Shown here: piece after piece, positions 1-6,207 of the stretch
Position numbering within the stretch: the stretch's first letter is position 1
Layout of the letters: each line of letters opens with the position of its first letter
From: a virus
IMG/VR virus record: IMGVR_UViG_3300018876_000055
Coordinates: 1 to 33,137 of that record
Strand: one strand, 5' to 3'
Length of the DNA stretch: 33,137 nucleotides
The notes under the pieces: generated by a model
The model's database searches: none
Seen by the model: the letters and a program-made list of their open reading frames with translations, nothing else
Told to the model about the DNA's origin: nothing
Made by a program: the position numbers and the translations under genes

Positions 1-2
1 AA

Positions 3-950
3 CAAGAACTACAGCACAGTCTATGGCGCAAGATCTGTTTTAGAAACGGTCAGCCCAAAGGACGTGTGGCACTGTTCAGTCTATGGATGACTGGCGAAGG
101 TGTAGACACAGATCAATATATTGAAGATAGACTGCGTGAATATGAGTGGTGTGAACCTGAATACTATGTGCATAGTAACAGTGCAGCAACACAGGGTATC
201 TATTGGGACATAATGTTTAACAGACACAAAGCATTCTTTACAGACAGAACAGATAGACTGAATGGACTGCATTGGACACAAGCACATCACGACAGTATGT
301 GGGACTTGGCAGAAATACCAAAAACCAAAAGTGTAGCACGTAAGTATCTAGCACCTGTACGCATATACAGTGATGCACTGCGCAATGGCAATCCCAGAAT
401 GCAAAGACGTATGCAGTTGGTTGCACTGTGTGAAGCACACAGCGAACTGGGCATATGCAGTCATACCAAACCACTAGAGCCACAAGAAGACAATCCTATG
501 CAGTTTAATATAGTCAAACAGAGATTGAGCAGTATATGGATGCCCATACACAACAGATACTATGAACGCACATACTTTAGTGCATATATAGAAAGTGTAG
601 TAGGTGCAGGAGAAACACGCTGCATTACAGAAAAAACATATGATCCACTTATCAAAGGACACTTTGTATTGCCCTTTGGTTATTGTGGTATCATTAACGA
701 TTTACTTAATATGGGCTTTCAACTTCCTTATTGGATTGATTATGCATATGATAGAGAGCCTGATGAAAACAAAAGGTGGAAGTTATGGGAAGCAGAGTTC
801 CTAAGACTTGCACGTATGCCAGATGATGAGTGGAGTCTGCGCTATGAACAGGATCAGTGGATGCTTGAAATGAACCGAGATAGGTTCTGGAAGTTACGCT
901 ACGACAAACTGAAGTTTCCACTTGCAAAGGAAAGACAAGATGAAGATTGA
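3..950 (+). CDS. Glycosyltransferase-like protein, 5' end outside window
   Basis: The reading frame is open to the left edge with no stop, so the gene almost certainly begins outside the window; the GTG at 66 is only the first possible start inside it. The visible part has about 315 residues. The segment near the C-terminus reading ITEKTYDPLIKGHFVLPFG, followed by a GF-x-L-P-YWIDY-x-YD stretch, resembles the acceptor-proximal part of GT10/fucosyltransferase-like proteins seen in marine T4-like phages. That suggests sugar transfer to a virion or cell-surface glycan. Its stop overlaps the start of the oxygenase gene, so the two are probably cotranscribed. The family call rests on motif resemblance only. 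A conserved phage protein of unknown activity is the alternative. Confidence 0.5.
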   Translation, partial: QELQHSLWRKICFRNGQPKGRVALFSLWMTGEGVDTDQYIEDRLREYEWCEPEYYVHSNSAATQGIYWDIMFNRHKAFFTDRTDRLNGLHWTQAHHDSMWDLAEIPKTKSVARKYLAPVRIYSDALRNGNPRMQRRMQLVALCEAHSELGICSHTKPLEPQEDNPMQFNIVKQRLSSIWMPIHNRYYERTYFSAYIESVVGAGETRCITEKTYDPLIKGHFVLPFGYCGIINDLLNMGFQLPYWIDYAYDREPDENKRWKLWEAEFLRLARMPDDEWSLRYEQDQWMLEMNRDRFWKLRYDKLKFPLAKERQDED

Positions 951-1500
951 TAAAGACATTGCAGTATGGGAAGGTGTTATTCCCAGTGATCTGTGCAAAC
1001 AAATGATTGAACACTTTGAATTTAACAAAGGTATAAAAAACACAACGCCACGTAATAATTTTGCTGTAGAAGATACACAACTGTATCATTCAGAACACTA
1101 TACACAAAAGCACAGTTTCTATTTGAATCAGTTTACACCGTTCTTGAATTACTTTTGGCAGTGTTGGCAGCAGTATTCAGAATACTATCGTGTGCTAGAA
1201 AGCGACAAGCAGTTGCACATACGTCACGTAAAAACACAGCGCACAGATCCAGGACAAGGCTTCCATCAGTGGCACTATGAAGCAGACAGTTTAGAACACG
1301 CTAACAGAATTGCAGTGTTCAGTTTATATCTTAACACTGTAGAAGAAGGTGGTGAAACAGAGTTCTTAAAACAGGGTGTACGTTGTCCTGCACGTGAAGG
1401 TGATCTTGTGATATGGCCAGGCAGTTACACTCACGCTCATAGAGGCAATCCTCCATTATCTGGTACTAAGTATATACTTACAGGTTGGGTAGAATTTTAA
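940..1500 (+). CDS. 2OG-Fe(II) oxygenase (prolyl-4-hydroxylase-like)
   Basis: A 186-aa member of the 2-oxoglutarate/Fe(II)-dependent dioxygenase superfamily, which uses 2OG and O2 to hydroxylate a protein or small-molecule substrate. Visible landmarks are WHYE (His112, Glu114) as the first iron-ligand pair, YLN-x-VEEGGETEF at about 130-142 typical of P4H-type phage enzymes, HAHRGNPP (His165/His167, distal iron ligand) and KYILTGW (Lys177, 2OG carboxylate binding). I chose the ATG at 940 because an AAAGGAAAG ribosome site lies just upstream; the frame also allows a TTG at 922. It overlaps the preceding stop by 11 nt. Such enzymes are common cargo in T4-like marine phages. The substrate is unknown. 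Confidence 0.85.
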   Translation: MKIDKDIAVWEGVIPSDLCKQMIEHFEFNKGIKNTTPRNNFAVEDTQLYHSEHYTQKHSFYLNQFTPFLNYFWQCWQQYSEYYRVLESDKQLHIRHVKTQRTDPGQGFHQWHYEADSLEHANRIAVFSLYLNTVEEGGETEFLKQGVRCPAREGDLVIWPGSYTHAHRGNPPLSGTKYILTGWVEF

Positions 1501-1506
1501 TAAATA
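1499..1506 (+). promoter_or_regulatory. Late-type promoter box AATAAATA
   Basis: A T4-late-like box (consensus TATAAATA) lies 7 nt before the ATG at 1514. It overlaps the stop of the oxygenase gene. With the T4 spacing from box to transcription start, the transcript would begin at or within about 2 nt of the start codon. Motif match only. Confidence 0.5.
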
Positions 1507-1513
1507 CCCGTGT

Positions 1514-1747
1514 ATGAATTGGGAAATAAGATTAGCACTGAGTTTAATGCTGTTACTCTGTCTCCTTGCTCTACAAGCCTGCAATCAAGTTCCTGTCATA
1601 GAAAAAATTGAACAACAGCACGAACAAGAACAAGTTGTAGAACCTCAAGACAATGAATTGTCTAGTACAGGGCCAACTAACTTTGAAGGTATAGCAAACG
1701 CATTAGGCTGCGTTTTTGCACCAAATACCTGTGATTCTTCCAAATAA
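1514..1747 (+). CDS. Small lipoprotein
   Basis: A 77-aa protein with a lipoprotein signal: NWEIR at the N-terminus, a hydrophobic Leu-rich core (residues 7-20) and the lipobox LQAC with the lipidated Cys at 23. The mature part is Gln/Glu-rich and ends with two further Cys residues. It should be anchored in the inner or outer membrane of the infected cell. In phages such proteins can be outer-membrane spanins (Rz1-like) or superinfection-exclusion lipoproteins. No Rz-like partner is seen next to it, so neither role can be assigned. It is preceded by a late-type promoter box. Confidence 0.7.
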   Translation: MNWEIRLALSLMLLLCLLALQACNQVPVIEKIEQQHEQEQVVEPQDNELSSTGPTNFEGIANALGCVFAPNTCDSSK

Positions 1748-1794
1748 AAGATAACTACTCACATAACTAAAACCAACCTAACCCAAGGATAGTT

Positions 1795-1938
1795 ATGAAA
1801 TTACATAAGACATTCGTTGCTCACGAGTCTACACCTAAAAAAACTAGCATTGCTAATAAAAAGGGAAGATGTAAAATGAGTTCAATGAACAAGCATAAAA
1901 AGCGAAGTCATAAATTTTATAAAGGACAAGGAAGATAA
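1795..1938 (+). CDS. Small very basic protein (47 aa)
   Basis: An ATG frame of 47 codons, rich in Lys, Arg and His, beginning MKLHKTFVAH and ending KFYKGQGR. An AAGGAT ribosome site lies about 8 nt before the ATG. Its TAA overlaps the next ATG as TAATG, the same coupling used elsewhere in this genome, which supports both genes being real. The charge suggests nucleic-acid binding, but no family was recognised. Confidence 0.55.
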   Translation: MKLHKTFVAHESTPKKTSIANKKGRCKMSSMNKHKKRSHKFYKGQGR

Positions 1939-2126
1939 TGGCCGTTAAAAAATCGAAAGGAATGAAAATAAACCACATTCAAAGACAGCACGAAGGCAGA
2001 GATATTATGCCTACTAGATACATTGCCAAAGGTAGAGGCAGAGGTATTATGTGTGCTGCTTACAAGGATACTAGAGAATTGGTTTTGGACAGCAATGGCA
2101 ATGCTGTTCCGTGGAATCAAGCGTAA
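1938..2126 (+). CDS. Hypothetical basic protein (62 aa)
   Basis: A 62-aa protein translationally coupled to the previous small gene (TAATG), with AAGGACAAGGAAG just upstream as ribosome site. The N-terminal third is Lys-rich. The middle carries a KGRGRG patch and the C-terminal part reads YKDTRELVLDSNGNAVPW, which looks like a folded beta-rich segment. No family was recognised. It ends the leftmost plus-strand cluster and is followed by an inverted repeat before the convergent minus-strand unit. Confidence 0.6.
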   Translation: MAVKKSKGMKINHIQRQHEGRDIMPTRYIAKGRGRGIMCAAYKDTRELVLDSNGNAVPWNQA

Positions 2127-2189
2127 TATTCTATAAGCCTAACGTAAAACGCTTTAATTAGTGTATGCAATGTTTGTGGTGTTGTATAT

Positions 2190-2239
2190 GCTAAACACCG
2201 CTGTATGACGCTTAAAATGCGTTTTAGACGGTGTTTAGC
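2190..2239. repeat. 11-bp inverted repeat in convergent intergenic gap
   Basis: GCTAAACACCG at 2190-2200 is perfectly complementary to CGGTGTTTAGC at 2229-2239, with a 28-nt interior that can form a small ACGC/GCGT hairpin (2208-2211 with 2219-2222). It lies between the end of the plus-strand cluster (2126) and the end of the minus-strand exported-protein gene (2257), where a bidirectional terminator is expected. There is no clear T-run, so the termination role is only inferred. Confidence 0.5.
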
Positions 2240-2256
2240 GAAGGTTTAAACTGTAC

Positions 2257-2568
2257 TTACTGTGTAGTAGTGTAGAATCTTACTGCACCTTTTAGTGCTT
2301 TCCAAAATTTGGAAATTGTCTCTTTATTATTAGCAAGTTGGTCTTTCCCTTGTTGCCAACTTTCTTTTTGGAACTCAACTATCTCATTCTTTTCATCAAT
2401 AACAAATTGAGTTACTCTGTTATTAATAGCCCTATCCTTAACTGTTTCTACTGTGTTAATAATTGGGTTGTCTTGTGTTTCATTTGCCTGTGCTTCATTA
2501 GTAGTTACGAATAAAACAAATGCTACTGTTATCACTGCTACTATTGTCCATACTGTTTTAGTTTTCAT
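2257..2568 (-). CDS. Small exported protein
   Basis: A 103-aa protein starting at the ATG at 2568, which has GAGG 6 nt upstream. The frame stays open further upstream, but that would run through the tRNA. The N-terminus is a classical signal peptide: MKTKT, a hydrophobic stretch to about residue 20, then a likely cleavage after EAQA near residue 29. The mature part is charged and helical, with a KESWQQGKDQL segment and an aromatic C-terminus (WKALKGAVRFYTTTQ). It probably acts in the periplasm. No family was recognised. It is transcribed directly behind the tRNA from the same promoter. Confidence 0.65.
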   Translation of the reverse strand: MKTKTVWTIVAVITVAFVLFVTTNEAQANETQDNPIINTVETVKDRAINNRVTQFVIDEKNEIVEFQKESWQQGKDQLANNKETISKFWKALKGAVRFYTTTQ

Positions 2569-2592
2569 TTTTGCCTCGTTGTTGTTGTTTTT

Positions 2593-2669
2593 TGGCCTGC
2601 TCGGGAGGATTCGAACCTCCGGCCTCAAGTTCCGCAAACTTGTGCTCTATCCGGCTGAGCTACGAGCAG
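2593..2669 (-). tRNA. tRNA-Arg (anticodon GCG)
   Basis: A complete 77-nt cloverleaf with encoded CCA. It has a perfect 7-bp acceptor stem (CTGCTCG/CGAGCAG), a 4-bp D stem, a 5-bp anticodon stem CAAGT/ACTTG enclosing TTGCGGA, a T stem GGAGG/CCTCC with loop TTCGAAT, and discriminator G73. The anticodon is GCG at 2635-2633, reading CGC and CGU. A20 in the D loop and C35 agree with arginine identity. Bacteria normally read these codons with ACG (inosine-modified), so GCG is unusual. The first pair is C1-G72. Confidence 0.93.
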
Positions 2670-2687
2670 TTATTACTTCTTATTATT

Positions 2688-2716
2688 AATATATAACAAT
2701 TAACCACAATAGTCAA
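2688..2716 (-). promoter_or_regulatory. Sigma70-type promoter for tRNA-Arg and exported protein
   Basis: On the minus strand TTGACT (2716-2711), a 17-nt spacer and TATATT (2693-2688) lie about 20 nt upstream of the tRNA 5' end. The match to the bacterial housekeeping consensus is good (5/6 and 5/6, ideal spacing). Expression by host polymerase early in infection is inferred. Confidence 0.65.
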
Positions 2717-2733
2717 CCAACAATTACAACCAA

Positions 2734-2741
2734 ATTAAATA
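2734..2741 (+). promoter_or_regulatory. Late-type promoter box ATTAAATA, leaderless spacing
   Basis: The box is followed by CAGT and then the ATG at 2746. The same arrangement (AAATA-CAGT-ATG) recurs on the other strand before the gene starting at 5933, which argues against chance. Confidence 0.5.
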
Positions 2742-2745
2742 CAGT

Positions 2746-3102
2746 ATGACGGATACACAAGTTTGGACAGCAATAGTGTCCACAGTATTTCTTACTTCAA
2801 TTGTATACACACTAACAGGTTGGCGAAACATTCTAGACTGTTATAAGATGTGGTTTGATAAGAAATATTGGACCAATTATAATTTAATAGAAGCAATTGC
2901 TTGGATTGCCAAAGCAGCAATTATCATTCCAGGGTTAATTTTTGGTATTGAAATCTGGGAGCTCTATTTCATCTCTTTGTTCACAAGTATGTTGCTTATT
3001 TGGGCTAGTTACAAAAAACTATTGCCAACACTTGTAGCATTTAATACATTATGGATTTGGTTAAGTATGATGGTTATAGTGCAGCACTTACCATTTATCT
3101 AA
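2746..3102 (+). CDS. Small integral membrane protein
   Basis: A 118-aa, strongly hydrophobic protein with three to four predicted transmembrane helices: about 7-25, 46-66, 69-87 and 92-113. Between the first two lies a short amphipathic WFDKKYW segment. There are no enzymatic motifs. It would sit in the host inner membrane; possible roles such as lysis control, superinfection immunity or transport cannot be told apart. Its 3' end overlaps the convergent gene by 15 nt. The start is set by a late-type promoter box ending 4 nt before the ATG. Confidence 0.65.
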   Translation: MTDTQVWTAIVSTVFLTSIVYTLTGWRNILDCYKMWFDKKYWTNYNLIEAIAWIAKAAIIIPGLIFGIEIWELYFISLFTSMLLIWASYKKLLPTLVAFNTLWIWLSMMVIVQHLPFI

Positions 3103-3345
3103 GTTAACTCCCCTAGCATTGAACGTACCGTTTGCTCTGTTCTTACGATAATCAAATGGTACACTAACACTTCGTGGATTACTCATACCTCTACCTACCC
3201 ATTTGAAAGTGTTGTATACCGTAGATGGATTTACGTGATCGTAATATCTTTGTACCCAAGTATCTTTTTGTTCGGCATATGATTCTACTTCTTCGAATGT
3301 GCCATACACATCTTCACCGTTATCCAAACGTGCTAGTTCTATCAC
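3088..3345 (-). CDS. Hypothetical protein coupled to iscU
   Basis: An 85-aa protein with a GTG start overlapping the iscU stop (GTGA, 4 nt), so translation is coupled. It is rich in Asp, Tyr and Asn with an aromatic central part (WVQRYYDHVN, YNTFKWVGRGM). It has no Cys, so it is not itself a cluster ligand protein, and no ISC-pathway family (HscB, IscA, ferredoxin, IscX) was recognised. Association with Fe-S assembly is suggested only by the overlap. Confidence 0.6.
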   Translation of the reverse strand: MIELARLDNGEDVYGTFEEVESYAEQKDTWVQRYYDHVNPSTVYNTFKWVGRGMSNPRSVSVPFDYRKNRANGTFNARGVNLDKW

Positions 3346-3764
3346 TTTTGATTGTGTTTACGATGTGCAGTTTTTTGTTCCCAATCTTTTAGAGCTTTCT
3401 TAATTGAATCCTCTGCAAGTACAGAACAGTGTAATTTTATAGGCGGTAGTTCTAGTGCTGCTGCAATATCTTTATCTTTTATTTCTTGTGCTTGTGTCAT
3501 TGTTAAGCCTTTCAGCATTTCAACAAACATAGTTGAACTTGCAATTGCACTACCACAACCATACGTTTTAAACTTAACGTCTTCTATTACGTCTGTCATT
3601 GGGTTTACTTTTAGGTCTAGTTTCATAACATCGCCACACGCTGGTGCTCCTGTCATTCCTGTTGCCACGTTGGGGTCATTAGGATCAAAGCGACCTACAC
3701 CGTGATCCTGCGGGTTGTTAAGAACGTCCTCAAAACGCTTAACCACTTTATCTGAATATGCCAT
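3342..3764 (-). CDS. iscU: IscU-type Fe-S cluster assembly scaffold
   Basis: A 140-aa protein clearly of the IscU family, the scaffold on which IscS-derived sulfur and iron are built into [2Fe-2S]/[4Fe-4S] clusters before transfer to apoproteins. All hallmarks are present: GAPACGDVMKL (Cys43, Asp45), FKTYGCGSAIASS (Cys70), ELPPIKLHC with the HscA-recognition motif LPPIK at 106-110, then His112 and Cys113. The length is close to the usual ~128, with a slightly longer basic tail. Retention of every ligand argues for an active scaffold. It is the first gene of a two-gene unit behind a sigma70-like promoter, so early expression is likely. No IscS, IscA or HscAB is visible, so it would work with the host machinery. 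Confidence 0.95.
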   Translation of the reverse strand: MAYSDKVVKRFEDVLNNPQDHGVGRFDPNDPNVATGMTGAPACGDVMKLDLKVNPMTDVIEDVKFKTYGCGSAIASSTMFVEMLKGLTMTQAQEIKDKDIAAALELPPIKLHCSVLAEDSIKKALKDWEQKTAHRKHNQK

Positions 3765-3781
3765 AATGTATGTGAAAATTT

Positions 3782-3802
3782 ATAAGTGTATTATACACTT
3801 AT
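3782..3802. promoter_or_regulatory. 21-bp palindrome overlapping the iscU -10 box
   Basis: ATAAGTGTA (3782-3790) and TACACTTAT (3794-3802) are perfect inverted arms around TTA. The centre coincides with the -10 hexamer of the iscU promoter, an ideal place for a dimeric repressor. It could instead be a weak hairpin terminator for the unit ending at 3829. No regulator is identified. Confidence 0.4.
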
Positions 3803-3817
3803 TTATGTGTGCGTCAA
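3790..3817 (-). promoter_or_regulatory. Sigma70-type promoter of iscU
   Basis: On the minus strand TTGACG (3817-3812), a 16-nt spacer and a perfect TATAAT (3795-3790) give a transcript start about 20 nt before the iscU ATG. An ATAAATA late-like box lies inside the spacer. Confidence 0.7.
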
Positions 3818-3828
3818 CCTATTTTGGG

Positions 3829-4029
3829 CTAAACTCTTTTGCCTTTGCCTATCGGCTTACAAGTATATTCTACACTTTCCCAATCGCCGTCGACTGGAAT
3901 TTTTTTATAGGTATGTAACATTTTAAAGCAATCTTGCTTTGCTGTTTTACCATCGAACCACTGTACATCTTGCTGTAAGCACGTGCCACTCAAACATACA
4001 GTTAGTAGTATTTGCCAAATGAATTCCAC
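3829..4029 (-). CDS. Small Cys-containing exported protein
   Basis: A 66-aa protein whose GTG start overlaps the upstream TAG by one base (TAGTG). The N-terminus EFIWQILLTVCLSGTC is hydrophobic and resembles a short signal peptide or membrane anchor. Cys occurs at about 12, 17, 34 and 57, so disulfides in the periplasm are possible. The C-terminus is basic (KPIGKGKRV). No family was recognised. It is the last gene of the unit headed by the GNAT-like gene. Confidence 0.5.
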   Translation of the reverse strand: MEFIWQILLTVCLSGTCLQQDVQWFDGKTAKQDCFKMLHTYKKIPVDGDWESVEYTCKPIGKGKRV

Positions 4030-4469
4030 TATTCTATCTCATATGCAAAGTTAACTGTGTCATAGTTTTCTCGATACTTCCAAGCACCATTGCGCAAGTG
4101 AAAACGTTCTGCCATTTCAGTTGGCGGACTCAGTGTAACTAAGTTTTTAATTTTAGGATACCGTGCTTTGATTTCTTTACTTGCTTCGTTTATCAATTCA
4201 CGCCCACTACCTTTTGCGTAACTCCAGATAGTATAAAAGACAGCAGTGTCAGCATCAATTGAAGATGTCTTTTGCATTTCATTGATACCCTCAGGGATAC
4301 CTTCTGTGTATCTTACACAACATACTGCACCTAGACCATTTTCTTCCCAGTATGCAAATATTTCTGCATTTTCATTTACTCTAAATTCTGCAGATAGGTT
4401 TGGTCTAACAGGATCGTCTTTGATAATCTCTGTAACCCAATCGTCGATACCTGTAACGACTTTTAACAT
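4029..4469 (-). CDS. GNAT-like N-acetyltransferase-fold protein
   Basis: A 146-aa protein with features of the GNAT fold: a central strand with AEIFAYWEENGLGAVCCVRY, a helix containing GSGRELINEA (about 87-96, where the acetyl-CoA pyrophosphate loop normally lies) and a C-terminal LVTLSPPTEMAERFHLRNGAWKY segment like the 'NxxAxxFYxKxGF' end of acetyltransferases. The cofactor loop is not a perfect Q/RxxGxG/A, so activity is uncertain. GGAG lies 9 nt before the ATG, and a late-type AATAAATA box lies about 27 nt upstream at 4496-4503. It is followed by a coupled small exported protein. Confidence 0.55.
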   Translation of the reverse strand: MLKVVTGIDDWVTEIIKDDPVRPNLSAEFRVNENAEIFAYWEENGLGAVCCVRYTEGIPEGINEMQKTSSIDADTAVFYTIWSYAKGSGRELINEASKEIKARYPKIKNLVTLSPPTEMAERFHLRNGAWKYRENYDTVNFAYEIE

Positions 4470-4495
4470 ATAAAATCTCCATTAACTGCTAGTAA

Positions 4496-4503
4496 TATTT
4501 ATT
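4496..4503 (-). promoter_or_regulatory. Late-type promoter box AATAAATA
   Basis: Minus-strand AATAAATA upstream of the GNAT-like gene, located right at the end of the preceding SGNH gene. A leader of about 20 nt with a GGAG ribosome site follows, so this unit would not be leaderless. Confidence 0.45.
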
Positions 4504-4504
4504 T

Positions 4505-5239
4505 TTAAAGATACTGTTTTAGATATTCTTGGGCGAGGGTCTTACTACCGTGATCATCGAGGTGATAGCCATCTACAGTGTGTTTGCAGTGTCCTTCTTT
4601 GCCTTTCCACCCTTTGTGTTCTTGCCATTCAGTAACTGCTTGTGGTACAATAGTTTCTAACCTGTCGTACCAACTAGTGAACAATTCGTTACGTTTTCCT
4701 TCTATAGGATGCCATAAGAATGTTACTAATTTAGTGTTATATACTTTACATAATTGCTCAACAGTAAACAAATGTGTAGCATATTTTACAGTAGTTTCAT
4801 AATTATTGTCTGCTTGATATCGTAAATACCATTCGTTGTAATCTTTATATACTTTTACTTTGCCGAAGTCTTTACCGTGAAACTTTTTCATAGCACCTAC
4901 ATTATTACTAGGATTCAAACTCATTACAAACTCATCACCTACAAAGTTACCGTGCTGCTGCCAAGGATATGTTTTTTCTATGCCGCTGTTATCGTTTGCT
5001 TCGTTGTAGTTCATACCTACTGCTAAACGCATATTGTGTGGCGCTTCAAATATAACTAAATCATAAGTTTGTTTTGTTAATTGTAGTGCAAGTTTGTGTA
5101 CACAAATTTCTATACCTGCACCTGGAGCACTTAACACATCTATATTACCTTCAAGCCAACACGGCCAAGGTTTACGTGTAAATGTTGTTGAAGCGTGACT
5201 GTCGCCTACGCAAAGTATTCTATTGTAAGACTGGGGCAT
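4505..5239 (-). CDS. SGNH/GDSL-family hydrolase
   Basis: A 244-aa protein with the block I motif ILCVGDSHAS (catalytic Ser14) close to the N-terminus and the block V motif VDGYHLDDHGS (Asp223, His226) near the C-terminus, in the order and spacing of SGNH hydrolases. The family removes acyl or acetyl groups from polysaccharides, lipids or peptidoglycan. Given the many glycan genes in this phage, deacetylation of a surface or virion glycan is a reasonable inference. It overlaps the upstream nucleotidyltransferase gene by 20 nt, so both come from one late-type promoter. Confidence 0.75.
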   Translation of the reverse strand: MPQSYNRILCVGDSHASTTFTRKPWPCWLEGNIDVLSAPGAGIEICVHKLALQLTKQTYDLVIFEAPHNMRLAVGMNYNEANDNSGIEKTYPWQQHGNFVGDEFVMSLNPSNNVGAMKKFHGKDFGKVKVYKDYNEWYLRYQADNNYETTVKYATHLFTVEQLCKVYNTKLVTFLWHPIEGKRNELFTSWYDRLETIVPQAVTEWQEHKGWKGKEGHCKHTVDGYHLDDHGSKTLAQEYLKQYL

Positions 5240-5933
5240 TTTCTAAACTTAATTCTTCATCTTCAAGATCTTTTATTTCTGTTGCTAACTTATCTATCAT
5301 ACCTAAGTTACGCAGTACCTTGAAAACGATATTTTCAGTTGACCATTCGCCCGCTTTTTCTAATCCTGCTTTACGCATCTTTGTAATTTTTTCTTTAGTT
5401 TTGCGTAAAGTTGTAATGTCTTTTGAGTGTAATGCAGTTTCTATATCGTGCATTAAACTGTCTTTCTTGATTTTGATAGAAGCATCATTTAGATTTGGTT
5501 TAACCTTCTTAGGCTTTTCAATCCATTGATCTGCTACTATACTGTATACACCTGTTGAGTGATGTTCTTCTTCATTACCTTGCACATAACATTCTACAGG
5601 TAAGTTTTTAATTGTAATGTTATGTTCTTCTGCCCATAGTGCTTTTTTAGCATTGAATAATTCACGCTCAGTTTCACCTGGCATACCATCTACAATTATA
5701 TGTAAATCTAAATCACTATACGCTGTCCACATATAGTTTGCGTTAGACCCTGTTATTGTATAATCAATAACGTCTAAATCAATACCTATAAACTCTTCAA
5801 ACTTCTCTGCAATTTTTAACAATTGCTTCTTAACTTCAGGCTTTAATTGGCCATCGTCCCATAGTTTAGGGTTGAGGCGCCTATTAATAGTTACATATTC
5901 AGAGTTTTCTTTTATAAGATCTGTAATGCGCAT
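5220..5933 (-). CDS. Pol-beta-type nucleotidyltransferase domain protein
   Basis: A 237-aa protein carrying the minimal nucleotidyltransferase signature: TGSNANYMW (Gly62, Ser63) followed by YSDLDLHIIVDG (Asp74, Asp76), i.e. the GS-x-(D)xD metal-binding pattern of the Pol-beta/MNT superfamily. The C-terminal half (about 140-215) is a charged, coiled-coil-like helix with repeated Lys/Glu. It could add nucleotides to RNA, protein or a small molecule; the substrate is unknown. A CATAAATA box ends 4 nt before the ATG, predicting a leaderless late transcript. Confidence 0.7.
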   Translation of the reverse strand: MRITDLIKENSEYVTINRRLNPKLWDDGQLKPEVKKQLLKIAEKFEEFIGIDLDVIDYTITGSNANYMWTAYSDLDLHIIVDGMPGETERELFNAKKALWAEEHNITIKNLPVECYVQGNEEEHHSTGVYSIVADQWIEKPKKVKPNLNDASIKIKKDSLMHDIETALHSKDITTLRKTKEKITKMRKAGLEKAGEWSTENIVFKVLRNLGMIDKLATEIKDLEDEELSLENAPVLQ

Positions 5934-5937
5934 ACTG

Positions 5938-5945
5938 TATTTATG
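5938..5945 (-). promoter_or_regulatory. Late-type promoter box CATAAATA, leaderless spacing
   Basis: Minus-strand CATAAATA, then CAGT, then the ATG of the nucleotidyltransferase gene at 5933. Seven of eight positions match the T4 late consensus. Confidence 0.6.
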
Positions 5946-5952
5946 CCGTATG

Positions 5953-6207
5953 CTAAGACCACATCAAATGAAAGGTACGTTTGGTTTTTTGGTCAAAAAA
6001 TTCAACTATTAGTCTACTGCCTTCACCAAACAACTCTAAGTGTAAACAGCACTTGCTTTCGCCTTGTTTCTGTATCCATTTGATACAATCAGCACCTACT
6101 TCTTTGTGTACTTTTGGCCAGTCTATGTCAAGATATTTGTTAGGACGGTCGTCTGCAGGCCATTGATATAATGTATGGGTGTTATCGTTATATGTCGTCA
6201 TCGTCAT
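5953..6207 (-). CDS. Hypothetical protein downstream of helicase
   Basis: An 84-aa protein overlapping the end of the helicase gene by 20 nt. The overlap encodes the acidic Asp-run tail of the helicase in one frame and MTMTTYND in this one. The ATG six bases further in (6201) is an equally possible start. The protein has an aromatic N-terminal part and a C-terminal beta-rich segment (CCLHLELFGEGSRLIVEFFD, RTFHLMWS). No family was recognised. Confidence 0.6.
   Translation of the reverse strand: MTMTTYNDNTHTLYQWPADDRPNKYLDIDWPKVHKEVGADCIKWIQKQGESKCCLHLELFGEGSRLIVEFFDQKTKRTFHLMWS

Noticed and set aside
1514-1747. Calling the lipoprotein an outer-membrane spanin
   Set aside because: A lipobox and short length fit, but no inner-membrane spanin partner or overlapping Rz frame is seen, and proline content is low.
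2569-2637. N-terminal extension of the exported-protein gene upstream of 2568
   Set aside because: The added residues come from tRNA sequence and precede a clean signal peptide with its own GAGG site, so the shorter start is preferred.
2453-2689. Plus-strand 78-aa frame with a hydrophobic N-terminus
   Set aside because: It runs antisense through the exported-protein gene and the tRNA, with no ribosome site; a shadow frame.
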